Assembly: GCA_003415625.1 (NCBI GenBank) | Contig: PYIU01000005.1 | Coordinates: 3,477,001-3,541,000, forward strand | Reading direction: 5' to 3' | DNA: 64,000 bases | Source of the DNA: Aquanectria penicillioides | Lineage: Eukaryota; Ascomycota; Sordariomycetes; Hypocreales; Nectriaceae | In this document: positions 46,062 through 58,583 of the stretch, piece by piece | Layout: the number at the start of each line of letters is the position of its first letter | Position numbering within the stretch: the stretch's first letter is position 1 | Position numbers and translations under genes: made by a program | Notes under the pieces: model-generated | Told to the model about the DNA's origin: nothing | Databases searched by the model: none | The model's input: only the letters and a program-made list of their open reading frames with translations

Positions 46062-46931
46062 TTACCAAGCTTGCACAATACCAGTCACATGAGCAACTGT
46101 GCCGACATCGTGGTCCCGCTCGCCTTCAACCACCTTCTTGATGAACTCGCCGCCAATTGCTGGGTCACCAGCGCGGGCGTCCTTCATCGCATCAGTCATT
46201 CCTCCTAGTCCAGTCTTGAGGAACCCAGGACAAAGGGCCCACACCCTCACACCGTCTTGCCTAAGAATATGGTGCCACAGCAACATTGTCATGTTGAGAC
46301 CGGCTTTGCTAGAGCGGTAGGCCATTGCCGTAAGTAGGTTCTTCTTGGGCCAACCAACCGGGGCGTCAACCATCCAAGGAAGGAGGTGGCGGGATGCACC
46401 CGCAAGTGTAGACAGGCCAGAAGTGTTAAATAAGAGCCTCGGGGCTTTAGCCTTGAGGAGGAGTGGAACGAAAGTAGCGGTTACAACATGAGCTCCCGTA
46501 GTGTTGACGTTGTAGGCCTTGTTGAACAGCTCCCGGTGGTTAGGGAGGTCTTGGTCGAAGAACATCTCAAAAGTGCCACCTAGAAACCCAAGTGTCAGCT
46601 AATGAAGGGGAAGGACGTGAAGTGGGTGCTACCACTCACCGGCATTGTTAACAAGAGCGTCAACCTTGCCAAACTTGGACTCGACAAACTCAAACGCTTT
46701 GTGGATGGAGTCGTCGTCAGTCACATCAATTTGGAGCAGCTCGACGGTGCTCTTGGAGTTAGGACACTTCTCCTTCAACTCAGCAACGGCCTTTTCACCC
46801 TTTGCTATGTCACGACTACCCAGGAGAATGTGATATGGGGTCTCAGACTTAGACTCCAAAAGGTATCTGACGGCCTCGAAGCCAATGCCAGTGTTGGCGC
46901 CAGTAATAAGAATAATCTCCCTGTCGGCCAT
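46062..46931 (-). CDS. Short-chain dehydrogenase/reductase (classical SDR), 269 aa
   Basis: Exons 46931-46640 and 46579-46062 (60-nt GTGAGT-CTAG intron; 810 nt). Rossmann motif TGANTGIG at residues 10-17, NNAG at 95-98 split by the intron, catalytic Ser151 in NTSG, and YRSSK with Tyr185 and Lys189 are all present, so the enzyme should be active. Arg39 and nearby residues after beta2 (LLGSRD) favour NADP(H). The substrate is unknown. No targeting signal is seen. The next supported gene downstream is the tRNA-Ala pair; the NmrA-like reductase lies on the other side, divergently. Confidence 0.92.
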
Positions 46932-48357
46932 TGCAGTGATAAGAAGGTATAGGGGTCTTTGTGAAGTTGGTATCTGAAATCAGTTGGAATTGAGATGCGA
47001 TGAGCAACAACACGAGTCGATTCGAGGAGATGCCATGCTGAAATTTATACTTGTGGATCCAGATAAGTATACATACCTACTACATATGCCACAAAGGCAT
47101 TGCGGAACGTCCCGTCACTAATCCAAGACGGAAACAAGGTGAGATGATCATTCCACGTCTGAAACGGGCGGAAGGAAATAAGCAACCAGCAGGTCGCCGT
47201 TTCCAGGGACAAGTCGAGGCTCCAATCATCAAAGCCCGTTTTGCAGGGTGGCATCAGACTATGGGGGCCGCTGGCCTATTGTAAAAGTGCCGAGTATCCT
47301 GGAGGGTGGTCATCGCACGGGGACTTAACAGCGGCAGGCCAATGAGGAGGCCTTGCGACGTCCATTTCGAGCCAAGATATCAGATAAGGCTGTGTTGGCC
47401 AGGCCATTTTCGGGATCCGAACTGTCAATTGCTATTCTGGCGTGACGTACGCAAGTAAGAGAGAGACGGAAACCGGGAACTGTTGGGCGAAGTTGCATAT
47501 CCCAACACCACTTCAGACGGCGGCCAGATCAGAGGTGAGACTTCGGGCTTTAGAAACAACTCCTTCTCCAATTAGAGGTCGTGGGAATACGAAAACACGC
47601 AAGTGGGCGGATTTAGGCCGCAGGACACACAACATGATTGACGCATCACTGGGTGGGGTGGTGGTCGGGGTCGGAGTTAGAGGGCTTAGACCGTCAAAGT
47701 CACCCGAAGAAAAGATGCGAGCCGCGAAGCACGGGAATTGGCAAAGAGAGCAGATGCGAGTAAGCTCCGAGAATGTGCAATCTTTTGGCCTCGTCTCGAA
47801 TAGCTATTACGGGGCGCTCTTCCCCTCGTTTCACTTCCCAAGAAGGAGAGCTCTAGTAGTGCCTACCCACATCAGCACACACCCACCTTTTCACTTAGAG
47901 GTGCAGGGTAACCAGAGTTGGAACTAGGTCGGCAGAAGGCTTCTGTTCCCGTTGGTAGCTGCTTCTATAACACGGAAGCTGACGCCGACGCCGACAATCG
48001 GAAACCAAAACCGATATCATCTCGGCAAAGAGGTGCAATGATTCGATCCAGACTCGAGCGTGTCTCGATTGAATTGGAGAAGGATGATGCGATGCCCCGC
48101 ACTCTGCAGCTCGTTGAATTGAAATACCCCGCCGTACCGTGACACAGTGGGCTGGTATCGCTACCACAACTTCACAGTTTAGGAAGTATCTCGTTCACAG
48201 CCAACAGAGTCGAGGACGCTGCCATCAAACTTTACGAATTTGGACGATTACCGCCAACACACGGCTACGAATAGAACTCTACGAGAATCCTGCCGCACAG
48301 CAACAACAACTTTAAAAAAAAAAAGTACCTACCAAGCCACGTAGATCCTGCTTCAAA
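46932..48357. other. Divergent intergenic region, 1.4 kb
   Basis: Lies between the SDR and the NmrA-like gene. A 161-codon frame at 47442-47927 starts at GTG and has no recognisable product. Otherwise I see only promoter-like sequence. Confidence 0.5.
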
Positions 48358-49277
48358 ATGGCTTTCAACAAGGTCTGCCTTGTTGGTGGAAATGGCAACC
48401 TGGGTACCATTCTGCTTGACGGCCTTGTCAAGGCTGGTGACTTTTCTATCAGCATCGCCAAGCGGTGTCGTCCAAGTCGACGCCTGCTCATGCTGATTCG
48501 GTTGCGCAAATCACGATCCCCGACGACATGTCGGTAGATGGCCTGGCCGAAGCCCTCCGCGGCCAAGACGTCGTCATTGCGTCGTTCCCGCTCGTGGACG
48601 TGAACCAGCACCTCCGTCTCGTCGAGGCTGCTTCCAAAGCGGGCGTGAAGCGCTTCATCCCCGCAGATTTCGGTAGTTGCGACGCTGCGAGCCCCAACGC
48701 CCGTCGCCTGCTCAAGTTGTACCGTGACAAGGATCTCGTCCGTCAAAAGTGCGAGGAACTCGCCGCAGCCAACCCGGGCTTTTCGTGGACGGCGCTCGTG
48801 TGCGGGCACTTCTTCGACTACGGTGTGCACGATGGCCTGCTGCATCTCGATCTCGAGAACAAGACTGCTGACATCCTCGATGACGGCACCGTCAAGGCTT
48901 CGGCTTCGACTCTGCGCCGCGTGGCTCAGGGGACCGTTGCTGCCCTGCGCCGCCCTGAGCCGACGCGCAACCGCACTTTGTACATCCAGAGCTTCTCCAA
49001 GACGCAAATCGAGGTGGTAGAGGCACTAGAGAGAGTCACTGGCACGAAATACACGCGGAACACGATCGACTCTGCCGCATACGTTGCTGAGGCCTCGCGG
49101 AAGCTCGAGGAGAAGTGGACCAAGCCCGTCATGGAAGAGATTGTGTTTGTGCTAGGGGCGCTGGAGGCGGACTGGACCAAGAACGACGGTTTCGCGATGG
49201 ATCTGCTAGGGCTGGAGGACGAGGATCTGGACCAGGTGTTGGCCGAGGTGGTGGCGGGCATGGGCAAGCAACATTGA
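48358..49277 (+). CDS. NmrA-like / isoflavone-reductase-like NAD(P)-binding protein, frameshifted near 48465
   Basis: From ATG 48358 the frame encodes MAFNKVCLVGGNGNLGT, a Rossmann GxxGxxG start, and continues to IAKR at 48465. There the family sequence jumps by one base to SSKSTPAHADSVAQITIPDD and runs without interruption to the stop at 49277. One extra G in the GG at 48464-48465 would give a 306-aa NmrA/isoflavone reductase-like protein of typical length. Landmarks are FIPADFG after beta5 and KAGVKRFIP before it. No splice pair can explain the jump, since a 12-nt intron is impossible. These proteins are NADPH-dependent reductases or redox-sensing regulators, and the substrate is not predictable. 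Whether the break is real or a base-calling error is open. Confidence 0.8.
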
Positions 49278-50559
49278 GGCAGTGAGTGTATCCTGGGAGC
49301 CTGTTCCTTCTCGGAGGTATTACAGCCAGAGCAAATAGGACGCCCTTGTTGGTTCTGGTGGAGATTTAACGTGGAGGGATTACAACTCAACCGCCTCCGA
49401 AAGGTTATATGGATCTCGACCCCGAAATGGTAGGACTTGAGCATGTGTGACGAGAACTTTGAATGGGGCTAAAGCTGGGCTCCTGTCGTCCATTCCTCGG
49501 CGCCTCCGTTTCCATCTTATTTCCTCGCCGTGCACCAGGCCGGCGATGGCAGGTGCTTCGGGTCATCATTCCTCCTCGTCATGGCCATTTGTGGCTCTTT
49601 TGAGCCTTGTAAATTCCCCAACGTCGCCGTTTAGTGATCAGCAACCAGCGACCAACGAGGCTTCCCCCAAGTCCCTCCAACTCCTCCGTTTAGCCAAAAC
49701 TCTCTTATCCAACATCAGCAGATGATCCCAGTTCTGGCCTTCGCCTCCTCCCTCTCTCACGCATTTCTATTTCTGGTAACAAACCTAATGTACCGTCCCT
49801 GTCTGTTCCGGCTCCCGACATGACACATGCGGGGTTCTTGGCACTCATCGCTCTGGTGGTGTGCGTGCATCTACCGCTTATGAAGCTCTTGTCGATCTAG
49901 CAAGCCTGGGACATCGCTGGCCCTGTCCGTCTGCCTGTCCAGTTCTTTGCCACTGATGATCCGCTGTGATTGAACATGCTCCGTCATCGATCGCCAACAT
50001 CCCCGTCGGCCCATACATGACCTACTTGACGGCCTGTGTTTTTTGCTTCCGGGGAGGAGGAGCTTCCTCATATAAGTGATGCAGCCCGGATGGAGGGACT
50101 TTTGGACCCTCCCGCCCCGACTACGTTCTAGAAACGCTAGGGACGGGAGAGATCTCGGAGCCACAAGAAGAGCAAAATCAAGCTCTCCGCCACCAATGTA
50201 AGATTTCCGCTGGGTCGTTCACGAGGGCGCTAGGGCGATGCTTTCCACTTCCCGTGTTGCCATGTGCTCCTGGCGCTGATCTGGACCCAAACGTTGGGCC
50301 TAAGGCTAAGATGGGTTGCATTCATGCTGCAAAGATCTGTGCTCGTCGTTGCCCTGGTTGCACCGGTGTAGGAACGGTGTAATTGTTGGAAAAGTATATA
50401 GGGCCCATGATCCTCGCTGTCGAGATGCAGGAGATCATCACTCAGGTTGCATTGGTGTAACAGAAAACAAATAAACACTGATTGATCTGCTACTTTTACC
50501 TACAAATGACCTGAATCGAATATTGCAACTTTGTCAACCTGCACTACATCATAGCAACT
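49278..50559. other. Intergenic
   Basis: 1.3 kb between the NmrA-like gene and the secreted Cys-rich protein gene. Short frames on both strands have no support. Confidence 0.5.
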
Positions 50560-51209
50560 ATGTTGTCTGCAAACTTCGTCATCTTGGCGCTGCTTGCTGC
50601 GTACGTACTTGTCCTTATCCACAACGCAACAAACCATTCAGTAACTGACATGCATGTCCCACATATAGGACACAGCTCTCCTGGGCTAAATCAACAACAT
50701 CCCGCTTTGCCAAGCTAAGCATCCCCACGATTCCGGCTTGTCCCACCATCACCAGCACAGTCAAGGTCTGCAAGACTTGCCCTATCCCAGAGTGCGTGGC
50801 CACCCGTACAGTGATGAAACAAGCCGTCTGTCCTCACAAGGTCCCCACCGTCACCCATACGTTCCCTTGCGCCAAGAGCAAATGCCCTGGCTGCAAGACC
50901 GAGTACATCGTCCCTTTGGGTTACGGGCAGGCGTCGTCTACGACCACCAAGCCAAAGCCCACCACCATTAAGCCGATGACCACGAAGCCTCCTGCCAGGC
51001 CGTGTCCAACTGTCACGTCGGTTGAGGGCTACTGCTCGACATGTATGATGATCATGTGCGAAGACATCGTCACCATCTCGTCCATCTGTGACTGTCCGTC
51101 GGTGGTGCCCACCATCACGACCAGCTACGGATGCGAAAGAGGATGCATCGGTGGATGCGGGACAATGTACGAGTTCGATACGGCCAAGCCAGTGTGTAAA
51201 ACTAGTTGA
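50560..51209 (+). CDS. Secreted Cys-rich protein with duplicated module, 193 aa
   Basis: Exons 50560-50600 and 50669-51209; phases close (582 nt). A signal peptide is likely (hydrophobic FVILALLAATQLSWA, cleavage near residue 20). Two homologous Cys-rich modules, residues 38-93 and 126-181, are joined by a Thr/Lys/Pro linker that may be O-glycosylated. Both begin CPT[IV]TS and end PGC or GGC plus T-x-Y. Six Cys of module 1 (38, 48, 51, 56, 68, 81) recur exactly 88 residues later. Module 2 has one more Cys (154, where module 1 has Ala66). Related small secreted Cys-rich proteins are common in ascomycetes and have unknown roles in the cell wall, at surfaces or in host interaction. I do not assign a function. 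Confidence 0.8.
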
Positions 51210-54200
51210 AAGGCTTGAGGAGAGGGAAGTGATTTGGCAATTCATGCGAGTGGAGAGATGTCATGAGCTTTTACGAATGAACGTGTGCGTTTGGTAATTT
51301 TGTATGTCAACAAGGGGAAAACTACTGCAACTGATTAATGACAACGACGACTCTTGGGGATGAAGACTTGGGCCGTCGTATTATGGACGGTTAACTCGGT
51401 ATATCGGCGAGGGTCTTGGCAGGTTCGTGGACAGCAAGGGATCAAGAATTGCAAACTGGGGATTCCCTGTGTTTGCTTCGAAGCGAGAAAACCAGCATAT
51501 TGACAACGCGATGAGCCGGGCGGTTTTTTTTTTTCTTTTCTTTTTCAGCTTCTTTTCAGTTTTAGATACCACGGACCACGCTCTACAGCCTCACTTTCTT
51601 CCTTGGCACAAAGCACAGGACGAAGGGGAGGCGAGGCTGAGAGAAGTGTGTCGTCAACATGGTGGCTCTGAAGTTTCATCCATGAAGCGATTCAGGAAGG
51701 AAATCCGACGAGGTTGATTAAAGTATTATGCCGAATAGTGTGACCATGTGGAGCGTGTGCATGCCAGTTCATCAGGGCTGGCGAAGAGAACGAATCAAGG
51801 CGCGGTCCATCAGGCACACGATAGTGTTTGTTCATGACTCGGCAGTCGATAGAAGCTTGGAAGGATATTAGGCAGGGATGTATCTGTATGGGAATGAAGA
51901 AAAAAAGAATAAAAAGTGGAGGCAGGGCCCCATGTTCTTGACAGCAATAAGGCAGATTTCCAAAAGGGATGAAAGAAAGTGAGAGGCATTCTCTGGGGGT
52001 TTGTTTTGTGGATTGCCAACTGGGGACATGCCTGGATGGATGAGCCTGCCCTACAGCCCTGACCATCGCGCATCTGCGAATAGAGTCGTGGAGTTGTGGA
52101 GTCGAGTTGGACTGGATGCCGGATAGCACAGTCTCGGCAGACAACCGGTAGAGGCAGCTCGCACTGTCCTCCAGACCTGGACGTAGACACAAGAGAAAAA
52201 AAAAAGTGCGGGCCGGACAGCTCGCTGGATTTTCGCGAGACTCGGACAGACGTTTCTCGCGCCGACGGCATCAATTAGGCTTCTAGCTTGAGGCCCCCCG
52301 GCGCCGCCTTTTGGACTCGGGCTCGGACTCCAGCGAGTCGCGGGCTCGCGGTCAATCGCGGGTTCACAGGGCCCCCCGGTGCCCCATAACGTCAGTCACG
52401 TCAGGCACGGTAGGGCATATCAGGCATGTCAGAGAGGGTTCAAGAGCTTGCTGGAAAGCAGTCGCCGAGGGTCGCGGGTCGTGGGTTGCACAGTGCCCGT
52501 GGCCCATGACCCATGGCGATGGGTGATGATGGCTCTCAGAAGTCATTCATGAATCCCTGCTCCGCCAAGTGACGTCGGCAGTGCGCGTCCCGGACGCGTC
52601 CCCCACTGGCCACCGAAGAGCATCCAGGTCACAGCTCTCCAGCCTCAGCGGCGCCCCCCCAGCATTCTACGGAGAGACATCCGTGATCCGTGCATGGTTT
52701 CTGTATGTACGACTGCCATGGCTGCTGTATGTGGACAGGCATGTATGTAGGCAAGTATGCACAGTATGCGTATGAGCATGCGTATGTACGCAAGTACTTC
52801 CTATCGTGTCCTCGATGTAGCATCCGTACGCTTCGACATGTCCATCTCACCATCTCACGGGGTCCACGGGGTGATGGGGCCTGGATGGGCCCCGTTGCTG
52901 GGCTGGGCTGGGCTCCGGACTAGGAAAATTGGCTCCAGGGAAGCCCGAGAGGCTAAAGCCCAGACTCAAGGACGCGCGACTGGACCGACGACCGGCGGCC
53001 ACCAGGCGGCCTAGTCCTCGTCAACCAGTCCACCGGGCGGTCCCCATTAGCCATTAGTGAGTGAGGTGGGCAGTGAAGCCCAGAATGATACGTCACCAGC
53101 GCGGCCACGATGCTCACGATGCCCTCGCTCTGGATCCCTTGTCGGGAGTGGCCCTGCTCGGCATCGACGAGTTCTTGGCACAAGCGACTTTGTTGCTTGT
53201 TGCTTGTTGCTTGTTGCTCCCTCGGCCGTAGCTATGGCACACGGCACAACCACACACAGTCAACAATCTCGTCTCACCATCTGCAAATGTGGGTGCAGTG
53301 CATTGTTTTTTTGGCCCAAGGAGAGGGGGGGGCGTCCGTCTCCTTTCCCCAAAGGCCGCTGATGCTTGCTGAGCTGAGCTGAGCTGGCTATTGCTCCAAG
53401 ACCCAAGAGGCGCAGGCATTTCTCATTCCCCTTCTGGGCCCTTGAACTGGAGAAGACGAGCGAGCACACGCACCGCACTACCGACGCAGGGCTTCGCAAA
53501 GACTGGGGCCATAATCTTGTCAAACCTGCCAAGAATGTGAGCCAGCGAGAAGACTGCAGGCAGGCAAATAACTACACCAGAGTCCCCCGGGGAGAGACGA
53601 AAGAAGGAGAATTAAATTAGCCATTGTCGAGTCCACGGGATCACACTTCGCCTCCTTGTCCTCCTCCTCCTCATCATCCTCTTCGTCGGTTGATTCATGA
53701 CTGCACCATATCAAACAAAGGCTGCCTCTAAAGTTACCACCTGTGCCCTATCACCTTGCAACCACAGCACGCACCCCTACCAGTTTTCGGCCTTTGCGCG
53801 TTACGTCGACGCCAAAAAACGCACAGCCCCCGCCTGCTGACGTTGAACTTTCGCCGTCTTCTTTTTTCAGACTCCCAACCCCGGGTGCATCACAGCGCAG
53901 CCCCCTCCCTACGGTGCAGCACAGCACCGGGAACAGGCACAGCACAGGCACAGGCACAGACAGGCACTGGACAAGGCCAGCCTGGCGCAACAGCAACAGC
54001 AATAGCAACAGCAATAGCAACGGAGCCGGTGGCCTTTGAAATATTGTTATTATTATTTCATTCCCGTTTTACTTTGTTTCCCCCCTTGATATCTGTTTCT
54101 AGGGGTTCGGATCTCCCTGTTCCCGCCCAAGCTACCCAACGCCTTTTCTTTTTTGTCTTCCTCGCGCCACGTCGGTCGGTCGATCGCTTCATTCGCTGTT

Positions 54201-54622
54201 GAATAATAGTCGCCCGTTCCCCGGAGCCCAAGGGAGTGCAGCGGGACCTAGTTCCATTTGACATCCCATCCCTTCCGGCATCCTCTCCACTTGCTCCGTC
54301 ACCCTCTCGGGCTCACACAATCACTCGACTTATTAATATTTTGCGGTCCTTGCCTCCTTGTTCCCTTTCTAGATTTCCAAGCCTCTATCTTCTCCTTCCT
54401 TTATTGCCCTCATATACCCGAACCTCCCCTCGCATACCCTGGACTGTCGATTTTCGAGAACACAACCAGCTGAGACCGATTAATCTTCCCCTCTTCGCTC
54501 CCGCTCGTCGACTCCACCTACAAGAAAGACCCCACGTTTTTTTTTTGGGAGGCCTACTACCACCGCACTGTGCTGGACCACCTCAAGCTTCACATCAGCA
54601 ACTTCATCATCACCACCAAGCG
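51210..54622. other. Long intergenic region and leader of the next gene, 3.4 kb
   Basis: No gene recognised. The part from about 53740 is pyrimidine-rich and includes CAGGCA and CAGCAA/TAGCAA repeats (53930-54020); it probably is promoter and long 5' leader of the gene at 54623, with several upstream ATGs. Open frames up to 187 codons (54236-54799) overlap the first exon of that gene and are not supported. Confidence 0.5.
53931..54022 (+). repeat. Low-complexity CAGGCA and CAGCAA/TAGCAA repeats
   Basis: Runs of CAGGCACAG units followed by alternating CAGCAA and TAGCAA hexamers, within the likely 5' leader of the gene at 54623. Confidence 0.8.
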
Positions 54623-56422
54623 ATGGAGGCTCGGTCCCTGACCGCCCTCAACAACCTTGCGGCGAATCCGCCTCAGTATCCCATTAATCCAACCGAGGAG
54701 CGTCAAGATCCCTTGACTCTGTACATTTCTCGTGTTCCCGGCACTCGAGGTAATTCTTGTCCCCAAATCTGCCCCGCCCAACAAGACATGAAGCACTAAC
54801 CCTCGCATGAAACTGCTTCAGATGTTATCCTTTCTCCATTCAAACCCCAGCAAAAAATCGTCTCCGCCGAGGATGTAGCCAGCAGTCTCTACTACATCCA
54901 CCTCGAGATGCCCCCGGCCGCGGGTAGCCTGCAGTTTCCTCCTCCGGTCCGAGACGACGGTCCTGGATCGTCCAGCGACGAGGGCTCCTCCGTAAGGAAC
55001 ATTCGCCGGAAGCCTCTCCCCCAAACCGCCAAGCCTCTCGCACCTTCAAGCCGAGAGAACCTCACGGTTCCCGGAAAAGAAAACCAGACCCCCATGCGCC
55101 CTCGAGGCCATACCGTCAACTCCACCTTTGATCTTACTCCTCCGACCCCGTCCGCCCATGAGCCTGATACCCGGCTCAGCCTCGACGGCCGAGGTGCTGA
55201 TCGCAAAACGGATTGGACGCCTGTTCGCCGTAGCAACACGGTATACCGGCGGCCTTTTGGCCCCAGGCCAATGACTCCTCGCGCATCTGGTGTTGACAAA
55301 CCCCTTCCTCCACCCCCGGAGTCTGAAATGACCATGAACGATGGCGAGCGACTGCCCATTCACGCACCCAACCCCCGACAGGGCTTCCAGGGAAGCCGAT
55401 CTCCATCTCCTCGCAAGGCAGAGTCTGCCTTCACCAAACCCTTTACCCTGGCTCTCATCCGCCGGGACCCAAGCACTGGAAACCAGTGGAACGTTGGCCA
55501 TGTCTCATCCTACCAAACAGAGGTGGTGCAGCCCGAGCTGGATGAATCAGGTCCTTTCTTTCCCAATGTGCCCCCTGTCCACCAAACGCAGGCGTCGCAT
55601 CCCCCAATCAACATCCAGATCGAGACTTTAGGATATGGCAAGTTCCGAAACATGCCTACGCGGAGGAGCTTCGATGTTGGCCCCGGCGATGGAATCCCAG
55701 AGGAAGCTCGAGTTCCTGCCAAAGAAGGGGTAGTGCTCTCTCGACAAGTTCTCATGGGCTACGCGAAAACATGGTCGACTAACTTCCGAGAGAAGTGGAA
55801 TCAGGATGGTTCAAAGGGGGATCATAGGCGACAAAGAAGCTTTGACTCCGTGGAATCTACTGGTTCTGGCTCTGGCGGTGTCTCCCCAGGACCACAAACC
55901 TCCTTGGGATACCCATTGCCGGGAATGAGGCCCCGTGGCTACGTATTCACCAGTCCTTGGCACGGCCGATGCGAGTTCCGGACCGGAACCACTGGTCGCA
56001 GTCTCCGGTGCTACCACATTCTCTCTGACGACAAGCCTGCCCTCAATGCTTTGGTAGAGCAGGGACTTCCCGTGCCCACTCAGGGAGGGTCGATGGCCGT
56101 CAGTGAGCTGCGCTTCAATTTGCCTAGTGTCGAGCTCTTCAAGTCTCCAGAGGGCCGTGAAGAGGTCAAGACACAGCTTCAGGGGCACTTTAACAAGCTT
56201 CTTCAAAAATTCGACAACCGAGGCTATTCCAATGACGAAGACGACGGCACAATGTCGCCCTTTGATGTAAATCTTGGCAAGGAAAAGGCCGGCGGCGGCA
56301 AGCACGGAAAGCGAGCCAAGCTGGGCAAGTTGATCATTTACCCCGATGGGCTGAAGATGCTCGACTTGGTCGTGTCAGCCAACATGGGCCTTTGGTGGCA
56401 GGCTTGGGAGAAGAGCTTCTAA
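54623..56422 (+). CDS. Conserved fungal protein of unknown function, 575 aa
   Basis: Exons 54623-54749 and 54822-56422 (72-nt intron; 1728 nt). I recognise no named domain. The middle (about residues 75-260) is Pro/Ser/Arg-rich and probably disordered, with SP/TP phosphorylation-type sites (SPSPRK). The C-terminal about 300 residues look folded and conserved: KPFTLALIRRDPSTGNQWNV, then PRGYVFTSPWHGRCEF and GRSLRCYH, and a final LGKLIIYPDGLKMLDLVVSANMGLWWQ. No signal peptide or membrane segment is seen. The long second exon uninterrupted over 1.6 kb and the conserved-looking end make it a confident gene but not a functional call. Confidence 0.85.
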
Positions 56423-56955
56423 AAGCAAACTTTCAGAATGATTTTGGGACAAAGATTTGCGTTTGATTGAGCCGAATTGGGTTTTGGTTGGAATGATAAT
56501 CTAGTATACCGGCGCTGCGATGTTTAGATAGACATGTATACCCGCAAGGAGGCAGCACGATGTAACGACTGTATGGAATCACGGATAATGAATTGAGAAA
56601 TTTCGGGGTAATTCGGAAAGGCTTCAAGGTCATAAAATAGCATTAATTCATTTAATTCGAGCCAATTGCAAAATTTCCAGCATTGTTGCGAGTGTTGTTT
56701 CTCTACTTGGTATCTAAGAGGTACAAGGAGACCGTTGAGGTTAGTTTGGGGCACGTGAGATATCACGTGCCCACGGGCCACCAATCAACTGCCCAGCAAT
56801 GTAATCCCGCCCTGGGTCCTGAGCAACTTTCCCGAGCCGAACACTTCGACCTCACGATCACGTCTCCAACTCTTCGTCCGCCTCGCCCCCGTCCGCGTCC
56901 CGCCCAATTGGCCTCCCGTCAATTGTCCTCGCCTCTCCACTCACTCTCCTTCGCC
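56423..56955. other. Intergenic
   Basis: 533 bp. Contains an inverted GGCACGTGAGATATCACGTGCC palindrome-like sequence at about 56751-56772, with two CACGTG E-box cores, upstream of the complex I subunit gene. No other gene. Confidence 0.6.
56751..56772. promoter_or_regulatory. Inverted repeat with two CACGTG E-boxes
   Basis: Two GCACGTG copies in inverted orientation around AGATAT, about 185-205 bp upstream of the complex I TYKY start. CACGTG is the core site of bHLH regulators (established). Function here is inference. Confidence 0.5.
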
Positions 56956-58050
<1,095 letters not shown>

Positions 58051-58583
58051 ACAACTACTAAAAGAAAGAAAAATCACGACGACACATATCTGTTTTGTTC
58101 CCTTGGGTTATCTTGTATCTGGCTTCTCCCGTCGTTGTAGGAATTTTCTCTCTTGGTGGAAGGAATGGGAGGAGCAACAGCATTATCGTTTGTCTGTCTT
58201 GCCTGCCTGCGGTGGCATGGGCAGCGGACAGCAGGTGGACAGTGGGCAGTCAGTGGGCAGCATCTGGACGGCGAGGTGCAGACTGTGTATATAATCTAGA
58301 GCTCAAAAAAGCCCTTTGTTACACCCGGGTTTCGCCAATTCCGAGTTTACTATTCATTGTGAGACATGGATGGATGGGTAGTCCTGTGGGATGTCTTTTG
58401 AGACAGCACTTGGTGTTGGAGAATGCCGATCTATGGAACAGTCGGACAACGGATATCACGGTGAAGGCGAGAATGGTACTTTTGCACGGCACTCAATTGA
58501 CTAACCGAACTCGGGGATCACAGCAAAACCACTTACTCACCTCTTCCAGGTCGTGGACGCCTTCAACATCCTCGGTTTCGGGC
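58051..58583. other. Convergent intergenic region
   Basis: 533 bp between the convergent complex I subunit and M14 peptidase genes. Includes a short CAGTGGGCAG direct repeat near 58228-58262. No gene. Confidence 0.5.

Noticed and set aside
47442..47927. 161-codon frame upstream of the NmrA-like gene
   Set aside because: Starts at GTG, has no recognisable product, and lies in the promoter region between divergent genes.
54236..54799. 187-codon frame covering the first exon of the gene at 54623
   Set aside because: The exon from 54623 is better explained by the frame that splices into the 1.6-kb second exon; the long frame reads through the intron.
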